DNA of 64,000 bases from Phymatolithon calcareum (lineage: Eukaryota > Rhodophyta > Florideophyceae > Hapalidiales). Where the stretch lies: contig OZ345366.1 in the NCBI GenBank assembly GCA_977006965.1, positions 2,046,001 through 2,110,000 of the forward strand, in the 5' to 3' direction. Both the position numbers and the translations under genes were made by a program. Position 1 is the stretch's first letter; each line of letters starts with the position of its first letter. The notes beneath the pieces were generated by a model, which saw only the letters and a program-made list of their open reading frames with translations, made no database searches and had not been told where the DNA came from. Positions 1 to 12,700 of this stretch are shown in pieces.

Positions 1-1266
1 GTCGAAATATCGTCCAGGCTCTTGGGGAGCGGGCGAGAGAGGAGTTTCTCCGGGCAGTAGGGCCACAGGCCGGTTTTCTGAAATCCCGCGAGTATGTTGT
101 GTCTTGAGAATGCCATATTGTACGCACTGGTGAAAGCCTGACAGAGATCAAATACTGAGAGCTTTGTAGCAGCTGCTGCCCTTGCCGTTATGGATGTTGA
201 TGTTCTGTACAGTTCTTCATTGATGTGGTGCTTAAATGAAGAAAACACGGAAACATCGAGCGGTTGAGTAATTCCTGAGGTGTGAGAGGGCAGAGCATAT
301 GCCTCAACATTCCCAGAGGACAGAATTTGGAGACACTTGTAGCTCATATGGCTTCTATAGCCATCATAAATAAGCAATACCTATCGATTGTTGGTGGTAA
401 GGTAGCTCACACGCTCAACAAAGTGCTTGCACCATGATATAAAAAGGGTCGTGTCAGTACCTCCACGGTCTTTTCTCCAGTCGGCGATTGCACCCCGGGA
501 AGTACTGAGAGAACACTCTCTCTGGAGGCAGAGCCACCTGGGTGTGTTATAATTCGTGAAGGCACAGAACTCCCTTTAAAAATCCAAAAAGGAAGGACAG
601 ACTCTCCACTAGCGCAAACACATGCCAGCAGAGTAACTCTGGATATTTCGCTCTTGAATGCCGTGCCTCTGCGATCACAACGGGTGCCAAGTGCCATGAT
701 CCCCTTTTTCGAACTAGCGCCATGACAGTCCTTGCCTGCAGTCATCCCACACTCGTCCAGATTGAATAGACGAGTATCATCAATGTTGAATTTCTTAATT
801 ATGCCTTCTAGATTGGCGAAATGGGTAGTGAGGACATCGGCATTGGTAGCGGCAAACCGCTCCGGTGCGTTTCAACTGGGCTTGTTTAGACGTAGGTTAT
901 TCCTTTGGCAAGAACCTGATATCCAATTCTTTCCAGGCTTGCCATCTTTGAATCGGTGGGTGACAGTGTGGCCAAACTTATCACTGACTAGCTGTGCAAG
1001 CTCTTCCTTGACTAAAGGTACCCCGCGTGATGCAAAACGAAGGCAGACGTCAACAACTTCCTTCTCTTGTGCTGCTGATAAAGCTAAAGAACGACCAGCT
1101 TTTTAATAATCCCCTTGCGTGCCCTTTTCACATGCCTAAACAGAGTGGTCTTGTTGGTTCCATTCTTGACGTGTGCCAGTGCAGCAGCAAGAGTCCACTT
1201 CTCTGAGATGACTAGATTAACCGCTCGGGCGTAAGCCGCTTCGCGGCGGTTCTGACGTGGGGACAT
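1..1266 (-). pseudogene. pogo/Jerky-type DDE_1 transposase, decayed and cut by the window edge
   Basis: Cut-and-paste transposase of the Tc1/mariner-pogo group, read right to left. The likely start is the ATG at 1266-1264, opening MSPRQNRREAAYARAV and a helix-turn-helix segment (KWTLAAALAHV, TTLFRHVKRA). A one-base frameshift near 1085-1095 leads into a CENP-B/Tc5-like region (KEELAQLVSDKFGH). The DDE core follows: FNLDECGMTAGKDCHG near 770-720 with the first catalytic Asp, LLIYDGYRSHMS near 370-340 with the second, and the family motif HTSGITQPLDVSVFSSFK near 285-230. A second frameshift lies near 450-480 and an in-frame TAG near 380. The C-terminus continues past base 1. Domain order and motifs are typical of the family; the breaks make it inactive unless they are sequencing errors. 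The leader on the plus strand carries a GGGTA run at 1269-1286. Confidence 0.85.
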
Positions 1267-1339
1267 GAGGGTAGGGTAGGGTAGGGCAGCGGAGTGCCGT
1301 AAATCGGTGGTGAGAAGTGCCCTAGTGCACAAAGGAAAT

Positions 1340-3390
1340 TGCGTTGTTGGGGGAGGTGTTTGGGTTCACGTGGCTCCCCAGGATGCTCTTTCCAATACTT
1401 ATGAGCAGAAAATTGGTGGCGGGTGCAACACACCGCGGGGAAGCTGTTTCTCGAATAAAAACCGGTGATTTGTCAAACATTTTGGCAGTAGCCCAGCGGG
1501 AAGAGCGGGATCTGAAAAAAATCGTTGTAAAAATTGGGAGAAACTTGTAATTTGATAAATTTTATGTATGAACTACGTGTTTAATCATAACTGACTTGTT
1601 CCATAATTACCGGACCCCGCTGTACAGTAGTAGTGCTAACTTTCAATGGCTTGCATATATTTTTCGCTTAAATTTGAAACAATTATTGGTGCTTCTCGAA
1701 GAGCACCATTTAAAAAGTTGCACGACTTATTCAGCCACAATGTCAGCTCCGATATTCATAACACCGATTGCAGTGCTAATCCGCTTGTCACCCGCGCTGA
1801 CAAACATATTTCTGGCACTCCCTATAGCTTGAGCATCTTTCATTCCTTCAGTTTCAGTTCCTCGAAACGATGCAGAGCCAAGACTATTAGGATGAAATCG
1901 AGGATACTCAAGAGCTTCCTCCGATGGTAATACATTTTGCACGCGAGATCCAGTCAACTCCGCTCCTCCCTCCGATGCAGCACGAGTCGGACGACAAAAT
2001 TCAGGTTGCAGTCGGGAGCCGCATTTCCCCTTTTCCAACTTCCTCCGAACGCCAGCCTCAGCCCGAACGCTTAGCCCAGTCGCAAAAGGTGCAGCTCTCA
2101 TCGTAAGCAGATTAACAGCGCCGACCCTCTTCTTTGCCACCGATCCGTTCCTCCAAAACCTACAATCACGCTCAAATAATGTTCCCCGTCATCAATTTGG
2201 AAGATAAACGTCTAGGATAAGCAATCTATCTATTCAAAAGAGCCACAAGAGAGGGACTAAGAAGCGCCATGCGTCGCTCCACATCTCTTCCGCCAACAGC
2301 TCCGCTGGATCAGCAGCTAAAACAGTCACGCTTAATCTGTTTGTTTCTCGTTCCTCTGCATTAGCTCCTCCATCGCTATCACTGTTTATATCTTCAATGT
2401 AGCCAGCTGTAAGATCAATACTCTCTCGGCAACCGTGGCCACACCAGCACAACAACAATTCGTCCATATTAGCTGAGAGTACCGCACTTCTATCAGGTCT
2501 GACTCGCCACGCCCCAACATTACTAGGGCGTACAGGAAGTAACCGGACAGATTCTCATTTCGAACCTTGAAAAACGGGCGCGTCAGCTGGCACTTCCACG
2601 CCAGAACAGAGAATCATGCAACCTTCTGCTGCCGAGGTGAGTCTCAGCAAAGGTCGAAAAATTCGGGCAGGTGAACCTCTGAACGAGAAGGAAAGTTGTG
2701 GTGTTACAGCTTTGTTTTCTCATCTGAATGGAACTTTGAATGTAGCTACCCGCGAAATATCTGCCTTTCGCAAAGAGATCCCTTCGATCTACAAGAACAC
2801 ACTTTCTGCGCTTTCCGAATTGCGGAGGTCAACGAAGGCACACATGCAACGATCAGGACGATCGAATCTTGTCTTCGGGAAGGTGGGGTGAAAGCTGGAA
2901 GGTTAGTGTCAAGTGACCGCGATAAAGAATACTAAAAATACTCTCGACCAGGAGCAGTAAGCAACTCACATTTTCTCGTCCAATTGATTGAACTACGTAA
3001 TTTGTCGCACCATTTTCTATTTGCTTCGTGCTTGATGACGAACTTCTTGATCTTAGGAGTTTAGCAGATGGTTCGTCTGCATGGAATTTAGCCTGTTATC
3101 TGAAGGATTGTTTCTGTTTGAAGGGGTGAGCAGTCCTACTTCTTCTCTTCGTCAAGCTGCCGAATTTTCTTTGCAAGTTTCTTCAATAATGAAAGATGCA
3201 GACAGCTTTCTTCGTTGCAACGTGCCCGGCTTTTCCAGATCTCGAGGAGTGCTCTGCGGTCCACATCGATGTCAGTTGCAAGTTTCGCGCGGTCAAAGCA
3301 GAATTCATCAGTCAGTCAAGGCTTCCATTGTATGTGTTGTGCAAATCTAAGAGGAGAGCTCGAAGTCAACGCGATCATGCGATAACATGT
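1340..3390. other. no gene recognised
   Basis: Short overlapping frames on both strands, none resembling a known family. A small hairpin with a CTTC-type loop lies at 1688-1707. The minus frame at 1727-2140 has protein-like composition but no recognisable motif. Confidence 0.5.
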
Positions 3391-3399
3391 CATTCAAAA

Positions 3400-4640
3400 G
3401 ACGCAATGAATTCTTCGCCAACTGTTCTGGGGTTTGAAACGCACAAGTTGGCACACAGGCTGTGATCGGGTTGTTCTCTGGCGAAACACCGAGGGCGCCG
3501 CGAATCGAGGACTTTTATAGAAAAAGAATTGGATCAAAGGATGACTTGGTAGTATGGGAAATGGATCAATGGAAGAATCTGGATGCCGATTCGCGGCTTC
3601 CCGAGCCTGCCACTACTGTAATGCTTGCAATGTAAGCACCTTATAAGCTGTAAGCAGCACGGTATAAGTAGCTGTAAGCAGCGGTTCTAGGGTTTGTCCT
3701 TGATGATCCTTCATGGTGTAAGTACGCATCAAAAACTATGGTACTGTAATGATTGTAATGCTATTTCTAAGGGCTTGCTGTAAATGCAAGCTGTAATGAC
3801 AATTTGAAGGGAGCTAGTCTTAAGGAAATGGAGAGTATGATAGTGGCGTTGGACGTCACAACTGTCCGTCCGAATTTTTGTTCTCTGCGGCACAATCAGC
3901 GACCCTGTCAAGAAGCGAGCAACAAAAAAGGGCAGTGCAGACCATCAAAGATGGTGAGTAAGTCACGAAAGTATAATTTAGCGTGAGCCTGTGCTTGCTA
4001 TGCCGCCAGAAAGAAGGCCAGGACTGATGCTCAGACATCCATTGATTGAATTCTGGCGGTCAGAGAAGACTATAAATTTCAAGACTTATAGCACCCTGAA
4101 AAATGCCTTACAAGCGGCAGCTTCTACGAAATGACTGTTGCCCATTTGAGATTCGTGTGAATGAAGGTATGTTTGTATTTGTGGCGTCCAACGCCACTAT
4201 CGTACTCCCTACTTTCCTCTAAGACTAGTTCCCTCCAATTAGCCATTACAGCTTGTATTTACAGCAAGCCCTTACAGATAGCATTACAGTCATTACAGTA
4301 CCGTAGGTTTCGATACATACTTAGATCACTAAGGATCACTGAAGGCAAACTGTAGACCTGCTGCTTACAGGGCCTTACAGCTTATAGATGCTTACACTGC
4401 ATTGCTTAAACTGTAAGCATTACAGTGGCGGCGCCTGCGGCAATCTAGGAAGCCGCTTCGCGTCTCCCAGATTCTTCTATTGATCCAATTCTCATACTGC
4501 CAAGTCATCTTTTGATCCATTGTTTTTTCTATAAAGGTCGGCGCTTCACGCCGCCCTCGGCTTTCCGCCAGGGAACAACCCGACCAAAACCAGAGGGACA
4601 TCCTGTGCGATTCACAACCCCACAGTATCTGTCTCACGCA
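3400..4640. mobile_element. Element with long terminal inverted repeats (non-autonomous DNA element or foldback)
   Basis: The segment about 3468-3861 reappears as the reverse complement at about 4179-4584, with matching blocks such as TTTATAGAAAAA, ATGACTTGG and AAGCTGTAAG, plus the inner end GTGGCGTTGGACG. Weaker similarity extends outward towards 3400 and 4640, for example the shared CGGGTTGTTCYCTGGCG at the outer side. The unique centre is only about 315 bp (3862-4178) and holds no recognisable gene. The arms are rich in TGTAAGC/GCTTACA words. No target-site duplication was found because the outer edges fade, so the exact ends are uncertain. Confidence 0.75.
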
Positions 4641-4644
4641 TCCC

Positions 4645-6290
4645 ATACCTCGAACCTTTCGCTAACCTCTACAAGCTCACAGGTGGCGCTGTACTTGTCG
4701 AAGATGGCTGGCCAGACAAAAAGTAAGCTCAATTTAGGGCACCGTCAACATTTCACTCGGCGTTCCCTTGATCTGGACAAGACCTTGGACACAATGATTA
4801 CAGTTGATCGTCCGGCACATGCAGACAGCGACGAGCAGATATAGCAAGTCTGGCAGATTATTGTGGTTGCGCGGTTGACATACAAGGAGAGAGTAAACTT
4901 TTCAAGGATTGTCAAGGCGACAGCAGATGAAACTGAAGAGTTTGGGAAAGGAGTTGAGGTGAATAGCGAAATTGGGCGCGCGGACAAGGATGAATGTTTT
5001 GAAATTTAGAATCATAAATCTAGCACAATTCGATCTCATATTTGCGCCACTATATTTCCCAAAATATATTATTTTGCGTCCGATTAAATGGGCAGATGTC
5101 AGCGCACCGACAGTTTTCCATAGCTCTTCCACCGGCATTGCTGGACAAACTTGCGTCATTCGGCCTAAAATTAAGGTCGTGACATGTGCACATGACGGCA
5201 TAGTACCCTAGCGTGGCATTGGTCACAAGTGCCCACGCGCCCAGGGCGCGGGGTTCTTGGTCTTCAGACGATTGGCCTGGAAATGACTCGCGAGTGTGTA
5301 CCGTGATCCCTTATGGACCAGTCCTACACGTTGTCTCGCAGGCACTGTAAGATGAATTAGAGGTCACCTCGGGTGGATATTAACCACAAGGACGCCGACA
5401 AAAAAAGAAGGCGGTAAATTTCGCTCACAGACTCGACTGTTTGGTTTTGTGCTCGCAACCGTCTCTAGCTCGACCTGTCGACATTTCGGGTGGATGTTCC
5501 CTATCCACATCCATCACAGCATCTTCGTGTCGCCGTATCGTGCATCTCAAAACGTGGCATCCCCGTTGCGCACGGGGCAGAAACTGTTCTATCGGACCTT
5601 TTTTGCGTGCATCGCTCTTACTACCCCAAGCCAGGGGCGTCGAGTCGTTCGCCACACAATCCCGAAGCACACCGCTCAAGGATCCCGACAGCTCTTACAT
5701 TCCGCCCTCCAGGCGACGTTCCTTCTGTTAAGTTTTCTTTACGCTTTCGCAGCGGCGATCCTATCCATTCCGCCTTCGGGGTGACGTTATCACTCATTCC
5801 GCCTTAGCGGCGACTTAATCACTGACGCTAGGACGCTCCCGTTCTACGATCGTGATCCAATTATAAGCTCTGCCACAGCTACCAATATTCCCCTTCATTC
5901 TGTTCGTCCTCGCCCTTCCTGTTTGTATGGCGGTTTTGCCTTCTGCATTGCACTACAGTGATTACTAGTATGGAAAATATTCAAAGCACAGGCTCATTCA
6001 CAAATTCAGTCCCAATGAAGTGACTGTCTCTTGAGGCTTTTGTATGTATCTTGTGGAGCAGTCAGCATCTTTGGGTGACGGACTCCGCGATGGTCGACAC
6101 CATTTACAAATAGTGGATCACATTCACATACGGTACTGGATGACCTGCCTGAATTCTACAGGCATCCCCCCTGTCTGCCACACCCATTAAGTAGGCAGTG
6201 TCCTCCTACTTTTTCGAGGGGCAATGAAATACCATTCTTTGAATTGCCGAAAAACCCTCTGGACTGCACACACGGTCAAGGTTTTTTTTG
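4645..6290. other. no gene recognised; local short repeats near 5.7-5.8 kb
   Basis: Nothing recognisable. Three plus-strand frames stay open together around 5440-5800. This is best explained by GC-rich, stop-poor composition with short repeats, not by overlapping genes. Confidence 0.45.
5694..5822. repeat. Short degenerate tandem repeat, CATTCCGCC core
   Basis: CATTCCGCC followed by a TTCG or TTAG-like turn and a GGCGACG or GGTGACG end recurs at about 5698, 5765 and 5795, with a weaker unit near 5742. Each unit could form a small GC-rich hairpin. Confidence 0.45.
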
Positions 6291-6299
6291 CTTCCCTTT

Positions 6300-7510
6300 A
6301 CAAGGGCTATTCATCAGCATTTGCGTGGCTCCCTCGACGTGGTCTCTCCGACGCCACAATTTCCCCACAAGCAGAGAATAGCTACACTTAATTTCAGCCC
6401 CTTGCCCATCCCACAAATGGAGCCAATCTTCGCAACACTCCACCTCACGCCTTTCAAGGAGCTTTCTCAGTTCCATCTTCTGTCGCATGTGTCATGAATA
6501 TGCTCTCGGAAGCGGGCCCATGCGTGTCTCTTGCTGCAAAGTCAACTTTGCTCCCTGCAGAGTGCGCAATGGCATGACTCCTGGTGGTGACGGCCATCTT
6601 ACTCTCTTGCGAACACCTTATCAGCTGTCGCGCGTCGTTCAAGAATCTGGTCTGACACAATTTCATAGGCCAGGGATCGTCAACCAGAAACAGGTAGACG
6701 TTCCCTTCGAACCATGCGAAAGCTTAATTCACATCTTCCCGGAGCAACGAACAACGTTCATCGACTGCGGCAGATGTCGTTGCTCCTGTTAGGAGCATGA
6801 TTCTCGCGATTTCGGATATTCCTATGGCCAGCGTGGCTCCTTATCCAAGGAACATGTACTGAATCCCAACAAGGAAGCGGATGCGATTATCTTCATCAAA
6901 AGCAAGCCCTTACAGTGCGATGGTTTTACCAGCACCGACCATTTCGACGATGCCGTGCGCACGCCTAAGGACTACATTCGCAGCCGTCGCTTTGGAAGCA
7001 GACACGGGGTATAGAATCGAATGCTTCAAAATTCCTCCAGGTGTACTGTGTTTGCCGTCAACAAGTCTTGCAGTAAAGTTGAGCGATACGCCATGAAGTA
7101 GTTCCGGTATGCTTGGTCCCACACGATATACTGCAACCGTTTGTCGACGGCTTGCAGACTACCAAGCTTAGGCACAACGACATTCTGAAGGGCTTGGATG
7201 CTGACTCCGGTGACGAGCATTGCTTTCAGAGAGACGAAATGGGTCGACGCGTCTTGCAATTGCCGTTGGAGAGCATTCATAGTGCCGCTTATGTCTGTGG
7301 AGCAGACAGTTCGACGTAGCTTTGAGTTGAGTTTAGCCCTTATGCCGCTGACATTCTCTGGGTATGTCCTCGAGCCAACTGAGAATGTTGCGCATGGACA
7401 CGAGTGTTTCGTTGAAGAGATCACGGATGCTAACATGGATGGCTGCTGGAGACGATTGAAGGCGAGTCTCCTTATCGCTGATATATCGCATTAAACGATT
7501 GAGCTTATCT
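6300..7510 (-). pseudogene. NB-ARC STAND protein, decayed paralogue of the 9711-13832 gene
   Basis: Read right to left, this region follows the N-terminal and nucleotide-binding parts of the intact gene downstream at 9.7-13.8 kb. It contains an N-terminal helical region (NALQRQLQDASTHFVSLKAM, VVVPKLGSLQ), then SLNFTARLVDGKHSTPGG, then a P-loop remnant VGAGKTIAL with the first Gly of the Walker A pattern lost. Walker B YLFLVDDPW follows near 6690, then KMAVTTRSHAIAHSAG (sensor-like) and SESIFMTHATEDG. Beyond 6470 only a faint match to the GLPLA region remains. There is a frameshift near 7100 and several in-frame stops (for example just after GKTIAL and before AFAWFEG). No WD40 part is present, so the copy is truncated as well as broken. 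It lies on the same strand, about 2.2 kb beyond the 3' end of the intact gene. Confidence 0.85.
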
Positions 7511-7514
7511 GTAA

Positions 7515-9690
7515 GTGCGATTGAGCTGAAAGAAGAATTTTAGAGACACTAAGGACTGTAGGTTTCCTTAAATTCGATGGAAATCAGTGCGCTCTAGAGT
7601 TTTTCCACCTCACTCGAATTTTGCCTTACCCGCGTACTGTGCCGTCCGTAACCAACCGGTTTAACTTGTGCACCAAAATGATCGGCACTCTAACACAATA
7701 TTTCCGAGTTGTCGCCCGCAATTTTTGTGCCGTTCAAAAACTGAATATCAACAAATACTTGTAGTGGTTACAAATTGCAGCTTTGCTGCTGCGGAAATAA
7801 GGTTATCAAGGTGCTTCGCACCATAATCTTACTGCTTTTTAAACTTTCTCTTCTTAATCTGTATACAAGCTTACCCTGAGTAATGCTGCCATTGAACCAC
7901 AGCGAACAAAAAACTAATCCCAGTCGCACACTCAATTCTCCCGAAAAAGACTAGTAGGGCAGTTATTTCTCACAACTTGATGAATGATAACGGAGATCGA
8001 CATGCTGCCACTGTTCTCGAACCGCCTTCTACATGCACCAGAAGCTGCGATATTTTTTATAAAGCCCTGAAAAGTCACCTTCTCCCTTTGAGGTGAAAAA
8101 AAGGTAGGGGACGTGTTGCACCGTCTGGGCTCCACAAATGTAAGATGCTGAATATTCCAAAGAGTTCACAAAAACCAGCTCCACCTTGAATGAACCGGTC
8201 CCCAATTCGGGACTAGGCCAAGGCTCCTCTGGGCTAGGAGACGGTTCGTCGGTGTTCAGCGCTACCTGCGTAACAGATGGAGGCGTGGGCTTGCAGAAAT
8301 GTCCGTGGAATCCTTTCGCTTGTGGTTTTTGGTTGAAAGATACGGCTTCCCAAGTGACACCCCGCTTTGCTTCCTGGGGACTCAATGGAGACAACCTTGT
8401 GGGGATGGAAGCGAGGTGCACCTTTGGTTCCCGGTCTCCTCTTGCGTACAAACTGCCCTTTGTACACAGGGAGCACTGAACGTTTGGTAAGTGGATAGTG
8501 GGAATTCGTTCTCTGAAGAAAGAAGAATATGAACGGCGACCACCTCCGTTCGTATGCCTGCGTGTCCGAACAAAAGGTCTCTGGTGAGCTTGGGCGTGTG
8601 CTGAACACGACTTTTCGCTTGTCTTGCCTTGTTCAGCAGATTCGGGTTCTCTTGATTTACCATACTCCCTTCTCTGCCGTCCTGTTCTGATCTTATATAG
8701 ACAAATATTGAAAGTAACGTACTCCCTACAACCATGCGAGCTAATCTACTAACGATGACATGGAAGTTGCACAAGCGGCGAATACTCTGGGACGTTTACG
8801 GCCTGCTAGCTCAGCATGCATTCTAACCACATCACTAACTCCCACCCTGCCTTTTGTGCTCATCGCGTGTATTGAATTGAACTCTGCTCCATTCCAGCAC
8901 ACTCAAAATTTCGTCTTCCCGTCCCCGCTCCTCTTTTCCACATCTACAGCTCTCTGTCTCCAATTGCCCACTCATTTCCTTCGTCATCCTTCGTACCACG
9001 GATTTACATTCCGGTGCCCACGTGAGCCCATGGTCAGCGCTCTTGTCCACTCAATGTTTTCATTGCATTACTTTTGGCTTCCAGCAATCCATTAGCGTCT
9101 TCCTGAACGTGGAGGAACTCCCTGTTCCTGTGTTGTGTTACACCTGACTTCATAATGCACTTTACGAGTATTTTTCTATTGTTCTGCTTTATTATATGTG
9201 AGGAAAATCTGTTGACTTAAGGACAGGAAGTGCGCGCAGACCAAGAGCACTACTCCTTCACCTACTAAGTATCATAGGCTTGCTGAATCAGCACAGTGGG
9301 TGTGGCGAATAGTGTAGTTTCTGCCTCCTCGTATGTCACGTATTAACTTATCACATACGACATACTAACAGAACAGAACTACAGTGGTTGGGGAACAGAA
9401 TGGCGGGGAACCGCATCATAATCATTTTGCGCAGCATTATTTCTTGAACTGACCGATAATCTTAGACGGCACATGATACTAAATGTGGCACAGGAGATTC
9501 AACAATACAGCGAAATACTCACATGGAAGCTATGCAGTGCGTGCGGCAGCGAGGATCCCTGCACTGAAACACGAATTTTTCTGATTCCTCTAAGTGATGC
9601 GCTCAAAAGGAAGACGTTATGAGCTTTTCAGCGCTAATGGGGAAACAAATAGAGCTTTTGCGTTCGCAATCTCTGGAAGACAGGGGTCAT
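7515..9690. other. no gene recognised
   Basis: Several overlapping frames (for example minus 8029-8451, 8234-8608 and 8382-8774) cover the same DNA in different frames with no family motif. A small CTTCG-loop hairpin lies at 7810-7822. Confidence 0.45.
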
Positions 9691-9696
9691 TCAGCA

Positions 9697-9702
9697 TTTA
9701 TT
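9697..9702 (-). terminator. Candidate polyadenylation signal (AATAAA) of the NB-ARC/WD40 gene
   Basis: AATAAA on the minus strand lies about 9 nt past the TGA stop at 9713-9711, a plausible but close position. Confidence 0.35.
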
Positions 9703-9710
9703 TACAGGTC

Positions 9711-12700
9711 TCATACTTTCAAATTACATATCGCTACTGCCCCACTTTCCAGTCCTGCGACAAACAACTTTTTCGTGTCATTGTACTTCCACGAGCGAAC
9801 GAAAGACGGCAGAGTCCCGAGAATTGTGTTTTCAATTGGTACATTCGAATACACAGTGGAACCTCCACAGTACAGTTCTGCCGTATACGGAGGAAACGAT
9901 GTGGGCCAAAGGTGCGGTGTTTCTTGTCCACAACTGCGAATGATTGTTTCCGCCTCCTCGGGTGTCATCTCGCGTCTTGCGCCGCTGTCATGTGTCATCG
10001 GCGCTTCGACTTCAGAATCGCTCACATGTGTCGATTGAAAAACGATTGTTCGGTTCACGCGATTCCAAATGATGACTGCCCCGTATTCATCTCGGGACAC
10101 GACGTAGGATCCGTCACCGCTCTCAGACACTGCCAAAACAAATGCTGTGTGCCCCAGCAGTGCATTTCCAATCAGAACCCCTGATTTGGCATCCCATATG
10201 CGAACAGTTTTGTCCAAGGATCCCGAGAGAATCCGCCGATCGTCCGAGCTGAACGACACATACCATACGACGCCTGAGTGTCCTTCCAGAGGGGCCCCAA
10301 TTTGATTTGCAGTCTCTGCGTCCCAGAGGCGAACAGTTTTGTCGTTTGATCCGGAGACTAAATATCGCCCGTCACAACTGAACGAAACGCATCTCACCAA
10401 ATATGTGCGCCCTTCCATTGGACGACCAATCTGACTGCCAGTACGCGAGTCCCACAATCGTACCGTTCTGTCCTCCGACACAGACGCAACTCGAAGCCCG
10501 TCATGGCTTATCGCAATGGCCACTACACGAGCAGAATGTCCATATTCCCGTTCATTCGCTTCCGCTTCCACACGTGTGTCCCAAATTCGAATATTACCAT
10601 CCTCAGACCCGGAAATTATGCTTTCCCCGTTAGGAGCAAACGAGACAGTTCTCACTTCGCTGTATGTATCTGAGGATGTCCAGATATTTGTTCCAGTGTT
10701 GACGTCCCACAAGCGAACAGTATGATCCGACGATCCAGACGCGAGTAGTTGTCCGACTGGACTGAACATGACACATCTTACCCAACTTGTGTGTCCTTTA
10801 AAGGGCCCACCGACACACGCCCACGTTGTAGTGTTCCATACTCGAATTTTGTAGTCCCATGACCCTGTCGCCAACAGCTTGTCGCTCGCACTGAAAGCAA
10901 CGGAAACAATACTCCACGTGTGCGCGTCCGAATCTTCCAGGACAGTTCGACCGGTGCTGCTGTTCATAACTTTGAGTGTTCCATCATGCAGTCCGATTGC
11001 AATGTATTGGTCATCAGTAGAAACAGCAACACAATAAACATCTCTTTTCTGTCCGAATTCTTCGATGTGTGTGCCTGTGTTCGCGTCCCAAATCGTCAAC
11101 GTGCGATCATTAGAGCATGAGAATATCTTCGAACCGTCGCTGCATACAGCAATCCCAGATACGTCGTCGCTGTGCCCTTCGAGAACATGAGCTGACGACT
11201 CGGACGTCTCCCGTTCCCACACAACGACCGATTTGTCGACCGAACTTGAAACAATTCTTTTTGATCCAGCGGCAAATGTCACGCAGGTTACACGTCCCGA
11301 GTGTCCTTTCAAACGCTTAACAATATCGCCGGTGGATGGATCTGCAACAACGACATCATTCTCTGCTCCTGCTGCAATAAAGCGACCGCAAGGAGAGCAA
11401 TCAACTGCTCCGCAACCACCTCCCACCGGAATCTCCATGATCTGAGCGCTGCGAGAGTCAGGGAAAAACGGGGTAACGGGCACCAGGTACGGCAAAGGTG
11501 TGTGGGCTTCGACGCTCTCTAAGTAGGATCTCACAACAGCGCTGTTCGTCCTTAAAATAAACATGCGCCCGCACACTTGGAACAGAAACGACCCTTTTCC
11601 TTCCGATGCTCGTCCCCATGACACTTGTATCCCTTTCCATAACAACTCATATTCGCGACTGACTCCGAGTGGAAAAACGTCTTCACCAAGAGTCACCAAA
11701 CACTCAAAGTCCGATTTGAGTGACAAGATACCACCGATGTCAAATCGAACATGCGTCCATCGCGCATCCAAGAGAAGAGCAGAAAGTTCAGTACCCAGAT
11801 TTGCACCCACCAAGTTTCTGGCAAGGTTCTCATGAATGTACTCGTCCTCTGGAACAGACCACCACGACCTCGGTGTGTACGCCAGCAGTGCGCGCTCAAA
11901 AGAGTCACCCTTAAACGACCTCCGCAATTGCTTCATGTATCCACAGAAAATTCGCGCAAGCCGTGGGAAGCACGACCTCGGTGTGCGCACCAACCGCATA
12001 TGGTCAAAGGAATCACCTTGCTCGCCCGACAATGAACTCTTATATGTGCTCGCCAATTGTTCCGAATATCCGTTGAGAATCCGTGCATGCCATAAGGAGC
12101 TCGTCTCTTTCTCGTCGGCTTGTCTCTTACAAAAGTCCAGCTGTAAATCATGAAGCATGAGACTGCCTTTTTTCGCAATATTTTCCGCACGGTCTTGAAA
12201 AAGGAGCTTGCAAAGACTCATCATGTTAAGCAGGCGGGAAACTCCCAGCGCAAAATCTTCTTCCACCTTCCACATCCGACTCAGGACAGAAACGGGGACA
12301 CGACCCTGATATCTCAGCACACAAAGGCTTGTGTATAGATCAGCAATCGTGGCCTCAAGATCGACAGCATTTCTTGATTTCAGTTTCACGAATTCGTCTT
12401 CAAGGATTGTCAGACTGAGGACGATTCCGGAGTTCAAGCTCGATCCTCCGGGACCTTGCTCTTCCCCAAGTTCGGTTCTCTTTCTTTGCAGCTGCACAGC
12501 GTACGCGTCACACGCACCTTCAAAGTTCCCTCGTTCTCTTGCCAGGAATGCCACTGTGCTTCCACACACTACCAATGCGATAGGCAGGCCTGCACAAATC
12601 GTAAGGATCGTCGCGATACTCCTTCTCAGGTCGCCCATCGCTTCTTGAGGTGCATTTCTCCCCGCATCCCGTGTCGCATGCATCAAGAATATGTTCAAGG

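Noticed and set aside
1269-1286. Telomere-like array
   Set aside because: Only three and a half GGGTA units, inside the leader of a transposase; too short for an interstitial telomere claim.
5441-5807. Three overlapping plus-strand frames
   Set aside because: Stop-poor, GC-rich DNA with short repeats; no motif in any frame.
8029-8774. Several overlapping frames over 100 residues
   Set aside because: They cover the same DNA in different frames and strands, with no start context or family motif.
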